Shown here one piece after another: positions 6,353 to 13,229 of a stretch of 14,646 nt of DNA. The notes under the pieces are model-generated. The model searched no databases, had not been told where the DNA came from, and was given only the letters and a program-made list of their open reading frames with translations. How positions within the stretch are numbered: the stretch's first letter is position 1; every line of letters begins with the position of its first letter. A program made the translations under genes and the position numbers. The stretch is taken from NCBI GenBank assembly GCA_024275695.1, contig JAJRYP010000059.1, positions 1 to 14,646 on the forward strand, given 5' to 3'. Source of the stretch: Patescibacteria group bacterium. Its GTDB lineage: Bacteria; Patescibacteriota; Gracilibacteria; UBA1369; PNNO01.

Positions 6353-8287
6353 TTACGAAGAAATAATTTTTAAAAGTCCGAGTTTTTTAATTCCAAGATA
6401 TCCGAATAATCCGATTGACGGCAAAGAAGATAAAATAATATAAATTAACCCTTGAGATTCATCTTGTTTTTTTTCGGAAGATTTTATGATTTCATATTCT
6501 TCCAAAATGAGGTTTTCTTTTTCATCTTTGGAAACAGTGACACTGATAATTGATCCTTCGGTGAATAATTGCGCAAGCAGTATGTCTCCGTCTTCAATTA
6601 CATTAATATCAAAGATTTTGCCGTTTGAATTTATTGAAAGTTTACTCATAATTTCGTCAAATTTTAAAATTTGACCTTTATATTTATATAAGGACGGATT
6701 TTTTTCTCCGGGAGTTATGTTTTTTGTCCATTTCCATTCACGGTTTTCATTATCCTCTTCAAATACGGTTATTTTCATAAAAGATTCGTCATCAAGGCCG
6801 CTTTTATATTCAACTTCATCGATTACCGTGTCTTTGAAATCAACAAGACGAACGATTCCTTCCGAATTTTTTAAAGAAAAGCCCAATTCTTTGTCCGAAA
6901 CAGTTAAATATTCGCTTGCTTCAATACTTCTGTTGTTAAAAGTATATTTTTTTGCACTTTCTTTCCCGGTATCAATATACCAGTTTCCAAGTTTCACCGA
7001 TTTCTCCGAATCATTAAAAATTTCTATCCATTCGTTTCCTTTATCGGTGCCTTTTGGATTAGGCAAAATTTCCGTGATATAAATTTTATTTGATAATGTG
7101 CCGTTTTGAATTTGCCGGATTTGCGGGGCTTCTTTTTTAGATTTTGAAGATTCTTTTTCGCTTGCAATCTTTTTCTCTTCCGGATCTTCAATCGAAATTA
7201 GGTTTGGAAAAAGCGGAGTGTAGACTTGCGTCCATACAAATTCTTCCTCGGTATTTTTTGAATAACTTTTATTTTCTAAAGCGTTTTCGTAACTAATTTC
7301 ATCCTGAACAGTTTCATCGGGGAATAAAAGTCTTACCGAATCTTCGCTGTTGTTTAGATTGATTTTTGTTTCCCAGGAAGGCAGCAGTAAAAATCCGTTA
7401 TTATTAATTAAATGGTGTTCTTTCAAAGTATAGGGCTTACTGCCGCCTTCTCGATCGTCAATTATCAATCCTTTAAGTTGGCATAAGGTATCTCCGGAAT
7501 TAAATAACTCAATCCATTCTATTCCGGTATCTTTGCCAATCGGATTTGGGAAAATTTCATTTATAAAGATGTCCGAAAAGCATTTTGGAATTTCGTGATT
7601 TTCCGGATTTTCAACATTAGTTTCTTCCGGTTCCGGTTCTTCTTCGACAATAGATGAATTTGTTCCGGGGCTTGTCGCGCTGAGAATTCTCCAGTCATTC
7701 TTTGTGTTTGTGTCAATGAAATTTGTTCTGCCTATACTGTTATTGGTATTAACCTCTTCGCTATTTATACAATTTCGAATCTCGGTTTTAATTTCTTCAA
7801 AATCCTCTGTTTCCGATTGAGTGGGGGAATCGTTTTTCCAACAAACGGCATCCAGAATTTCATTTTTATGATTTTTAATAACAACTTGTTCCGTAGTTCC
7901 CGTTAATCCGCTTTTTGTAATATTAATTGTTAGTAAATCGTTTTCGCGAAAAATTTTTTCTTCCGATTCTTTAAAATAAAGAATTAAATATTCACCTGTT
8001 TTAACTTTTATATCTTCCTTTACAGTGAAAAAAACAGAGTCGTCCTGAATTTGTAAACCTTTAACAGACGAACCAAATCCTTTGTTGTGATCGTTAATTG
8101 TATAAAGTTCAATCCAATCCTGTTTGGAGTCTTTAAAACTAACTTCATTAATAATAATTTGCGGAAATTCTATTGTTTCAACCTCGGGGGTCGCCGACGA
8201 ATTCGCGTAAGTTAAATGAATAAAATTTCCATAAGCAATTAAACTAAAAATAATTATGTATCGCCATTCCATATTAACGATGGGCAT
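6353..8287 (-). CDS. Exported protein with three lamin-tail domains
   Basis: This 644-residue surface protein starts with a hydrophobic signal segment (about 9-28). Three lamin-tail domains (LTD) follow: about 43-212 (INEVSFKDSKQDWIELY), 239-362 (INEIFPNPIGKDTGIEWIEL) and 402-532 (ITEILPNPKGTDKGNEWIEI). LTDs are immunoglobulin-like folds found on bacterial exported proteins, generally of unknown or binding function. Acidic or charged linkers separate the domains (EEEPEPEE; KKIASEKESSKSKKE). After a small beta-rich region (about 538-600) a C-terminal TM (about 613-632) and a short basic end anchor it. Met6 (position 8272) is an equally good start, because the signal segment begins right after it. 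No adjacent gene on the same strand appears operonic; the next gene downstream has its own promoter. Confidence 0.88.
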   Translation of the reverse strand: MPIVNMEWRYIIIFSLIAYGNFIHLTYANSSATPEVETIEFPQIIINEVSFKDSKQDWIELYTINDHNKGFGSSVKGLQIQDDSVFFTVKEDIKVKTGEYLILYFKESEEKIFRENDLLTINITKSGLTGTTEQVVIKNHKNEILDAVCWKNDSPTQSETEDFEEIKTEIRNCINSEEVNTNNSIGRTNFIDTNTKNDWRILSATSPGTNSSIVEEEPEPEETNVENPENHEIPKCFSDIFINEIFPNPIGKDTGIEWIELFNSGDTLCQLKGLIIDDREGGSKPYTLKEHHLINNNGFLLLPSWETKINLNNSEDSVRLLFPDETVQDEISYENALENKSYSKNTEEEFVWTQVYTPLFPNLISIEDPEEKKIASEKESSKSKKEAPQIRQIQNGTLSNKIYITEILPNPKGTDKGNEWIEIFNDSEKSVKLGNWYIDTGKESAKKYTFNNRSIEASEYLTVSDKELGFSLKNSEGIVRLVDFKDTVIDEVEYKSGLDDESFMKITVFEEDNENREWKWTKNITPGEKNPSLYKYKGQILKFDEIMSKLSINSNGKIFDINVIEDGDILLAQLFTEGSIISVTVSKDEKENLILEEYEIIKSSEKKQDESQGLIYIILSSLPSIGLFGYLGIKKLGLLKIISS

Positions 8288-8376
8288 TTTAAGAATGTTA
8301 TATTGCGCTTGTAAAGATACTCTTCAAATCGAAAAAAAACGTAAAAAAATTTTAAAAAATAATTTTGTAAATTTTA

Positions 8377-8405
8377 TTGACTCAAAAGACAAGTTTCGGT
8401 AGCAT
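8377..8405 (+). promoter_or_regulatory. Predicted sigma70 promoter for the kinase gene
   Basis: TTGACT (8377-8382), a 17-bp spacer, then TAGCAT (8400-8405). The start site would be near 8412, giving a leader of about 20 nt with no Shine-Dalgarno site before the ATG at 8432. It lies in the 144-bp divergent spacer shared with the lamin-tail gene. Confidence 0.5.
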
Positions 8406-8431
8406 CCACTGCCGATTGATTAAATAAATTT

Positions 8432-9595
8432 ATGGTTTCAATTTTTAAAAGAATAGCGGAATCAAAATTGGATTTGGTTGAAACTCCGGAGGAAGTTATG
8501 AGACTTACGGGAATGGACAGCGTGAGAGATTTGATGAATTGTCCGGATACAATGACTTGCGAGCAGATACGGCAAGCCGTTAAAATCTCCACTCTTGGAA
8601 AACTTGAAGGAAGAAGATTGTATTATCCTTTGGACGATAGAAAACTCATGCATCTTGCGGCGGATGTTGATGATTGCGGAATTGACGATGTGGAAGAAGG
8701 AGCGGAAACCCATACATTAATACTGGATTGCTTAACAAACGTGCAAAAAGTAGTGGCTGACGTGTTGAGAGAACAAGGAAATAAGGTTTATACCGTTTCA
8801 CCGGCATCTAAAAATAGAGAGAGATTAGGTAAAAACGGGAACGGATGGTTGAGATTGGACGGCTATTGGCATCTTGTAGTTAAGGAATTAAACGGCAAGG
8901 CGATTAGATATTCTTCCCCCTTTTATTTGCCTGAAGATGAAAATCTTGTTGATGAAGAATTTAGAATAGTTGAAGGCGGGAACGGATCGAAGGCGGTCTT
9001 GACTTTTGCCCCCGACTATTCCGACGTTCCGGATTTTTCCGAAGCCAATTTAAATGGAAAAGAGGGGATTAAAGTTATAATTGACGCGATGCGGGCTTGT
9101 GTGAGATTACATGAAAACGATTTTGTTCATCGCGATATTAAGCCTGAAAATATTTTGGTATTTCCGAATGGCGGAAAGCCCGTCGGGAAATTATGCGATC
9201 ATGAAATGGTTGCGCCGGAAGGAGTAATGTACCGTAAAAATAAAAACGGAAGTGTTTATGCGAGTGGCACGGCAGCTTATATGGACATATGTTATTATCC
9301 TTCTTATGAAGCCAAAGATATACTTAAGATAACTGCGTCATCCGATGTTTTTGCTTTTGGTATAACTTTACTTGAATATTATCTTGAACATTTGATGAAA
9401 GATTTTATTGCTAAATTTCAGGCCGCCGAATGCAAAGATATTAACATGGATGTGATAAGAGAGTTTATTAAACACACAGAGTCCGATGTTGAAATTCCGG
9501 AAAGAGTACTTGGTATAATCGTCAAAATGTTGAAATATGATCGTTCTAAAAGGCCAAGGTTAAAATCTGTCATAAGAATGTTGGAACGAGTTTGA
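8432..9595 (+). CDS. Hanks-type Ser/Thr protein kinase, cytosolic, DHE instead of DFG
   Basis: This 387-residue protein has a eukaryotic-like kinase domain in its C-terminal two thirds. A probable glycine loop GKNGNG (133-138) lies 13-18 residues before a candidate ATP-anchoring Lys151 (HLVVKEL). The catalytic loop is canonical: FVHRDIKPEN, with Asp235 and Asn240. The Mg-binding motif reads DHE (256-258) where DFG is usual; the metal-binding Asp is kept. The activation-segment Gly-Thr (279-280) and the structural Asp of DVFAFG (305) are present, and the domain ends with RSKRPRLKSV, as in kinases. The first 130 residues match no family I recognise. There is no TM or PASTA segment, so it is probably soluble. 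Its target and trigger are unknown. It stands alone between a divergent lamin-tail gene and RNase Y. Confidence 0.87.
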   Translation: MVSIFKRIAESKLDLVETPEEVMRLTGMDSVRDLMNCPDTMTCEQIRQAVKISTLGKLEGRRLYYPLDDRKLMHLAADVDDCGIDDVEEGAETHTLILDCLTNVQKVVADVLREQGNKVYTVSPASKNRERLGKNGNGWLRLDGYWHLVVKELNGKAIRYSSPFYLPEDENLVDEEFRIVEGGNGSKAVLTFAPDYSDVPDFSEANLNGKEGIKVIIDAMRACVRLHENDFVHRDIKPENILVFPNGGKPVGKLCDHEMVAPEGVMYRKNKNGSVYASGTAAYMDICYYPSYEAKDILKITASSDVFAFGITLLEYYLEHLMKDFIAKFQAAECKDINMDVIREFIKHTESDVEIPERVLGIIVKMLKYDRSKRPRLKSVIRMLERV

Positions 9596-9839
9596 CTTTC
9601 AACTCCAAGTCCTATACTTTTATATATGGTTAATTGCTAATCACATTGATCTAAGTAAATCGGATTAAACATCAATAGTTAAGGGAAAAGAAAGTAGAAA
9701 ACAATATATATTGAAGACTGGAAAATCCCATTTGAGATATACAAAATTGACAAGGTCGTTGAAGTTGGTGACCTGAACACGCATATTGAGTTTGATTCCA
9801 AATCTTGGATCGGTGTCTAAAAAACACTAACTTTTTTGT
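9596..9839 (+). other. Intergenic region with a 40-codon open fragment (9698-9820)
   Basis: This 244-bp spacer lies between the kinase stop and RNase Y. The first 100 bp are AT-rich with stops in all frames. From 9698 to the TAA at 9818-9820 one frame is open and protein-like (IYIEDWKIPFEIYKIDKVVE, then VGDLNTHIEFDSKSWIGV), but it lacks an ATG and has a TAG directly upstream (9695-9697). It may be the tail of a decayed gene or chance. An A6/T6 inverted repeat (9819-9837) sits just before the RNase Y start. No clear terminator or promoter was found. Confidence 0.3.
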
Positions 9840-10217
9840 ATGGACTTACTTACTATTGTTTTGGCCGTTACAGGTTTGGCTGCCGGGGTGGTCGGCGGTT
9901 ATTTCTATCGGAAAAAACTTGTTGAAGAAAAAAATAAAGATCTTGCCGCAAAAAGCGCTCAACTTTTAAAAGATGCTGAAAATAAATCAAAAGAAATGCT
10001 TTTTGAGGCAAAAAATAATGCCTTTAAAGTTCTTGATGAAGCAAAGAAAGAAGAGCGAAGAAAACGTGAACAGCTTCAAAAAATTGAAGAAAGGCTTGTT
10101 ACGAAAGAGCAGGCTATAGAAAAGAAATCCGAAGATGCCGATAAATTAAAAGAGGAACTTGAAAATAAAGTTGCTTCCGTTAAACGTCTGCGTGAAGAAG
10201 TGCAAAAAATTCAGTAA
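9840..10217 (+). CDS. rny: RNase Y, N-terminal part: membrane anchor and coiled coil (interrupted by in-frame TAA)
   Basis: These 125 residues are the N-terminal quarter of RNase Y, the membrane-tethered endoribonuclease that starts mRNA decay in many bacteria. An N-terminal TM (about 3-22) is followed by the RNase Y-typical YFYRKK. A long highly charged coiled coil then runs to the stop. The frame runs directly into the downstream part: the TAA at 10215-10217 is followed without a gap by ATG in the same frame. Together they make about 508 codons, close to the usual 510-520 of the family. As drawn, this piece is an anchor without catalytic domain. No Shine-Dalgarno site precedes the ATG. Confidence 0.85.
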   Translation: MDLLTIVLAVTGLAAGVVGGYFYRKKLVEEKNKDLAAKSAQLLKDAENKSKEMLFEAKNNAFKVLDEAKKEERRKREQLQKIEERLVTKEQAIEKKSEDADKLKEELENKVASVKRLREEVQKIQ

Positions 10218-11366
10218 ATGCAGGAAGTCGAGCTTGAAAAAGTTGCGCAAATGTCAAAAGATGAAGCAAAGAAAATTCTTTTAAAGAAGGTTGAAGACGA
10301 TACGAAAGAAGTCCTTGTTGAACAAATTAAAAAAACCGAGAAAGAAGTTCAAGCGCAAGCGGAACAAAGGGCAAAATATATTATTGCGGAGGCCGTTCAA
10401 AGATATGCCGCGGAAACAACCGCCGAATCGACCGCGACAATCGTGAGTCTTCCATCAGATGACATGAAAGGAAGAATCATCGGTCGTGAAGGTCGAAATA
10501 TTAATACATTTGAAGAAATTACCGGTATTGATGTAATTGTCGACGATACTCCGGGATCGATTGTTATTTCCGGATTTGATTTGGTACGCAGATACATTGC
10601 GAAAATCACGCTTGAACGTTTGATCGAGGATGGACGAATTCATCCGGCCAGGATTGAAGAAACTTATGAGAAAGTAAAAGAAGAAGTGAGCAAGCTTATT
10701 AAAGAATTAGGTGAAAAAGCGGCGTTTGATGCCGGCGTGGCCGGACTGCATCCAAATTTAATCAAATTGCTTGGACGACTAAAATTTAGAGTTAGTTACG
10801 GACAAAATGTTTTAAAGCATTCTATGGAGGTCGCATTTCTCGCGGCCAGTCTTGCGTCTGAACTGGGTGGAGATGTTAATATTTGTAAAAGAGCCGGACT
10901 GTTGCATGATATTGGAAAAGCGGTCGATCATGAAATCCAGGGGCATCATGCAACAATCGGAAGGGATATTGCAAAGAAATTCGGACTTAAAGATAATGTG
11001 ATTCACTGTATCGAAGCTCATCACGGAGATCCAAAACCTGAAACTCTTGAAGCAATGATTGTGTCTGCCGCGAATGCTATCGCGAACGCCAGGCCCGGAG
11101 CCAATAAAGATAATCTTGATAATTATATTAAACGGCTTGATGAACTTGAAAATGTTTGTAACGCATTTGAAGGAGTAAAGAAATCATACGCGATTCAGGC
11201 GGGAACGGAAGTTCGTATATTTGTAGATCCAAAAGAAGTCGATGATCTTGGTGCGGTAAAAATGTCGCACGATATCACTCGAAAAATTGAAAGAGATCTT
11301 CAATATCCGGGACAAATTAAAGTTAATGTTGTTAGAGAAACTCGTTCAGAGGAATTTGCGACTTAA
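10218..11366 (+). CDS. rny: RNase Y, catalytic part: KH and HD domains
   Basis: These 382 residues continue RNase Y after the in-frame TAA. Motifs in order are the rest of the coiled coil including LEKVAQMSKDEAKKILL (in intact RNase Y this lies mid-protein), the KH RNA-binding domain with GRIIGREGRNI (about 85-95), and the HD hydrolase domain. The HD ligands are visible as H201 in LKHSMEVAFL, the paired His-Asp of LLHDIGKAVDHE (230-231) and QGHHA. The C-terminus is family-like (GQIKVNVVRETR). If translated by itself from the abutting ATG (stop-start reinitiation), it would be a soluble RNase Y without its membrane anchor; otherwise the TAA is a sequence error or recent nonsense change. Confidence 0.88.
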   Translation: MQEVELEKVAQMSKDEAKKILLKKVEDDTKEVLVEQIKKTEKEVQAQAEQRAKYIIAEAVQRYAAETTAESTATIVSLPSDDMKGRIIGREGRNINTFEEITGIDVIVDDTPGSIVISGFDLVRRYIAKITLERLIEDGRIHPARIEETYEKVKEEVSKLIKELGEKAAFDAGVAGLHPNLIKLLGRLKFRVSYGQNVLKHSMEVAFLAASLASELGGDVNICKRAGLLHDIGKAVDHEIQGHHATIGRDIAKKFGLKDNVIHCIEAHHGDPKPETLEAMIVSAANAIANARPGANKDNLDNYIKRLDELENVCNAFEGVKKSYAIQAGTEVRIFVDPKEVDDLGAVKMSHDITRKIERDLQYPGQIKVNVVRETRSEEFAT

Positions 11367-11382
11367 AATGATAAGTAAGAGC

Positions 11383-11411
11383 TTGACAAATCTTTTTGCG
11401 TTTGTGATATT
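11383..11411 (+). promoter_or_regulatory. Strong predicted sigma70 promoter
   Basis: A perfect TTGACA (11383-11388), a 17-bp spacer and GATATT (11406-11411) lie 17 bp after the RNase Y stop. The start site would be near 11418, at the foot of the structured leader, and should drive the small membrane protein and the SLH gene. Confidence 0.6.
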
Positions 11412-11419
11412 TCGTACGC

Positions 11420-11482
11420 ACTGTCTTAAGGTTGCTTGAATTCTTGGACATGTTTTCCGGGTAACCTTACAGTATGGGTTGC
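11420..11482 (+). promoter_or_regulatory. Structured 5' leader with two exclusive hairpins
   Basis: TAAGGTTGC (11427-11435) can pair with GTAACCTTA (11461-11469), 9 bp including one G-U, and ACTG (11420-11423) with CAGT (11470-11473) can extend it past a 3-nt bulge. The same GTAACC (11461-11466) can instead pair with a second GGTTGC copy at 11477-11482, just before the Shine-Dalgarno site. The two folds exclude each other, as in attenuators or riboswitches. No known riboswitch class was recognised. Confidence 0.35.
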
Positions 11483-11496
11483 TCATTGAAAGGAAG

Positions 11497-11502
11497 AAGG
11501 AG
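11497..11502 (+). promoter_or_regulatory. Strong Shine-Dalgarno site
   Basis: AAGGAG sits 5 nt before the ATG at 11508. It is the only near-consensus ribosome binding site seen before any gene in this window, and it decides the start of the small membrane protein gene. Confidence 0.8.
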
Positions 11503-11507
11503 ATGAA

Positions 11508-11750
11508 ATGAAAGATACTCAATCCGGTAAGTCTTCCATTTATCCCGCGATATCTATCAGTGTTCTTGCTCTACTCGTTGCCCTTTGGATTTTTGGTGGC
11601 GGCCGGGGAAAACTGGTTGCTTGCCTTATCGGATATTCAATTCTTGGAATGATGATGATTCGCGCTGAGATTCGATACCGTAATAAAAATAATGTTTTCT
11701 CGTTGTATACTAAGGTTGTTAAAAAATTTTTATTAACCTTTTGTTTATGA
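11508..11750 (+). CDS. Small two-TM protein, function unknown
   Basis: This 80-residue protein has two hydrophobic segments (about 11-29 and 36-51) separated by a short GGGRGK loop. A basic tail follows (IRYRNKNN, then TKVVKKF). No family was recognised. It is supported as a real gene by the strong Shine-Dalgarno site, the consensus-like promoter upstream and the ATGA overlap (11747-11750) with the next gene, which implies translational coupling. The C-terminal 25 residues are less constrained in appearance, so the overlap could also result from a shifted end. Confidence 0.6.
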   Translation: MKDTQSGKSSIYPAISISVLALLVALWIFGGGRGKLVACLIGYSILGMMMIRAEIRYRNKNNVFSLYTKVVKKFLLTFCL

Positions 11751-12811
11751 AAAAGCTTTTACTGCTCGTAACGGCTTTGACAATGTTTGTCGCGGTGGCA
11801 CCGGCAACTTCCGCAACTGATATTTGTTCCGATGAACCGCTCGCGAGCGCTGATTTTAATGTTGAAACAACATCGGCGGTTTATTTGCGTACGGTTTCTT
11901 GTATGCAAGAATCAACCGTGACAGCGACGTTGTCCGCGGGAGAAGTTGTTCATGTAATCGGATTGACCGAAGGATGGCATAAGATTGAAAGAGCCGATGG
12001 ATCGACAGGCTGGATTTGGGAAACATTTGTCACTCCGACAAGCAAACCTTTTAATTCAACTGCGACCGAACCGAATCCGACTCCCGAATCGGAAGTTGAA
12101 TACGTGGCAATGAGAGATATTGGCGGTCATAAATATGAGGAAGCTGTTTGGTATGTTTATAACAACGGCATTGTTGAAGGTTACGAGGATGGCTCGTACA
12201 AACCCGACCAAACAATTAATCGCGCGGAACTTTTAAAGATTATTGTTGAAGCTGCTTATACAAATGAGTTTAATGCTTATGATGGACAAGAGTGTTTTAC
12301 AGATGTCCCGGCTGATCAGTGGTATGCGAAATATGTTTGTTTTGCGGAGTCGGAAGGAATTGTTGAAGGGTATGCTGACGGTTCTTTTAAGCCCGCGCAG
12401 CAGATTAATTTTGTGGAAGCGCTTAAGATCGCGATGATCGGTTTTGGTTACGGATATGCAGGAGGAGAGCCTTGGTATCAGCCAACAGTTGTGGAGGCAT
12501 CAAACAATAACTTTATTCCATTAGATATTTATGCTTTTAATCAGGCGTTCAAAAGGGGACAAATGGCCGAGATGATTACTCGAATGATGAAACATGAAGC
12601 CGGAGAGCTTGAAGATTATACGCAAACGGGTGATACAAGTTATTTTGTTACATACGAATCTATTGAAGCGGGCTTGAATGTTGAGGATTATGTTGGAACC
12701 GGACAATGTATTTCCGGAGGAGAAGTTTATGAATCCGGAGATGTTACGGGCTATGATTGTGTGTGCGGACAGGGGACATGGCAATGCGAAGAATTACCGG
12801 TGACTGAATAG
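11747..12811 (+). CDS. SH3b and S-layer-homology (SLH) surface protein
   Basis: This 354-residue exported protein has a signal peptide MKKLLLLVTALTMFVAVAPA with likely cleavage near residue 23. A bacterial SH3 domain (about 42-97) contains VYLRTVSC and the end motif GSTGWIWETFV. After a Pro/Thr/Glu linker come SLH repeat 1 (about 118-172, GIVEGYEDGSYKPDQTINRAE), SLH repeat 2 (about 183-236, GIVEGYADGSFKP) and a degenerate third (about 238-282). SLH triplets usually bind pyruvylated cell-wall polymers and SH3b domains bind wall peptides, so a cell-surface anchoring role is likely. The C-terminus has four Cys (321, 338, 340, 347) in GYDCVCGQGTWQC, likely disulfide-bonded. The ATG at 11747 is chosen over the TTG at 11741, because the signal peptide begins there and it gives a 4-bp overlap with the preceding stop. 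Confidence 0.87.
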   Translation: MKKLLLLVTALTMFVAVAPATSATDICSDEPLASADFNVETTSAVYLRTVSCMQESTVTATLSAGEVVHVIGLTEGWHKIERADGSTGWIWETFVTPTSKPFNSTATEPNPTPESEVEYVAMRDIGGHKYEEAVWYVYNNGIVEGYEDGSYKPDQTINRAELLKIIVEAAYTNEFNAYDGQECFTDVPADQWYAKYVCFAESEGIVEGYADGSFKPAQQINFVEALKIAMIGFGYGYAGGEPWYQPTVVEASNNNFIPLDIYAFNQAFKRGQMAEMITRMMKHEAGELEDYTQTGDTSYFVTYESIEAGLNVEDYVGTGQCISGGEVYESGDVTGYDCVCGQGTWQCEELPVTE

Positions 12812-12827
12812 TTTTATAAAATTTCTC

Positions 12828-12855
12828 TTGACTATAAAATTTAGCACTTTATAAT
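12828..12855 (+). promoter_or_regulatory. groESL sigma70 promoter
   Basis: TTGACT (12828-12833), a 16-bp spacer, then a perfect TATAAT (12850-12855). The start site would fall near 12862, within the right arm of the CIRCE operator, leaving a leader of about 30 nt before groES. Confidence 0.8.
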
Positions 12856-12867
12856 ACGGAGTGCTAA
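12841..12867 (+). promoter_or_regulatory. CIRCE operator (HrcA binding site)
   Basis: TTAGCACTT (12841-12849), 9 bp, then GAGTGCTAA (12859-12867). This matches the CIRCE consensus inverted repeat with its fixed 9-bp spacer and a single mismatch at the last base of the left arm. The spacer contains the whole -10 box, so HrcA binding would block RNA polymerase. hrcA itself is not in the window. Confidence 0.95.
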
Positions 12868-12892
12868 ATTTTATTATGTAACAATATTAACT

Positions 12893-13183
12893 ATGGCTAA
12901 AATCGTACCTACATCAGACCATATCGTGGTCGAAGCGATTGAAGAGGAAACTACCGCATCGGGAATTATTATCCCCGACACGGCATCAAAAGAAAAACCT
13001 CAAAAAGGAAAAGTAATCGCGGTCGGTCCGGGAAAAGTCGGAGACGATAACGAGCGAATTCCAATGGAAGTAAAAGAAGGGGACACGATTTTATTTACAA
13101 AATACGGTCCTACGGAAGTAAAAGTCGATGGAAAAGAACTTATGGTTCTTAATGAATCTGATGTTCTTGCAATTCTTAAATAA
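12893..13183 (+). CDS. groES: GroES co-chaperonin
   Basis: This 96-residue co-chaperonin forms the heptameric lid of the GroEL folding chamber in the cytosol. It starts MAKIVPTSDHIVVEAIEEE. The mobile loop that contacts GroEL is TTASGIIIPDTASKEKPQKG. The GKVIAVGPGKV strand and the end motif VKVDGKELMVLNESDVLAIL follow. The length is typical. It is first in the operon with groEL, 46 bp upstream of it, under CIRCE control. No Shine-Dalgarno site precedes the ATG. Confidence 0.97.
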   Translation: MAKIVPTSDHIVVEAIEEETTASGIIIPDTASKEKPQKGKVIAVGPGKVGDDNERIPMEVKEGDTILFTKYGPTEVKVDGKELMVLNESDVLAILK

Positions 13184-13229
13184 CGCGGCACTGCCGTTTT
13201 CTTAATTTAATCTATAACCTAACTTAATC

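Noticed and set aside
9753..9774. AGGTC/GACCT 5-bp inverted repeat before RNase Y
   Set aside because: It lies within the open fragment, has a 12-nt loop and no T-run; it is too short to support an RNA element.
13184..13203. Short hairpin CGGC-ACT-GCCG followed by TTTTCTT between groES and groEL
   Set aside because: The stem is only 4 bp, so it is too weak to call a terminator; a mild attenuator cannot be excluded.
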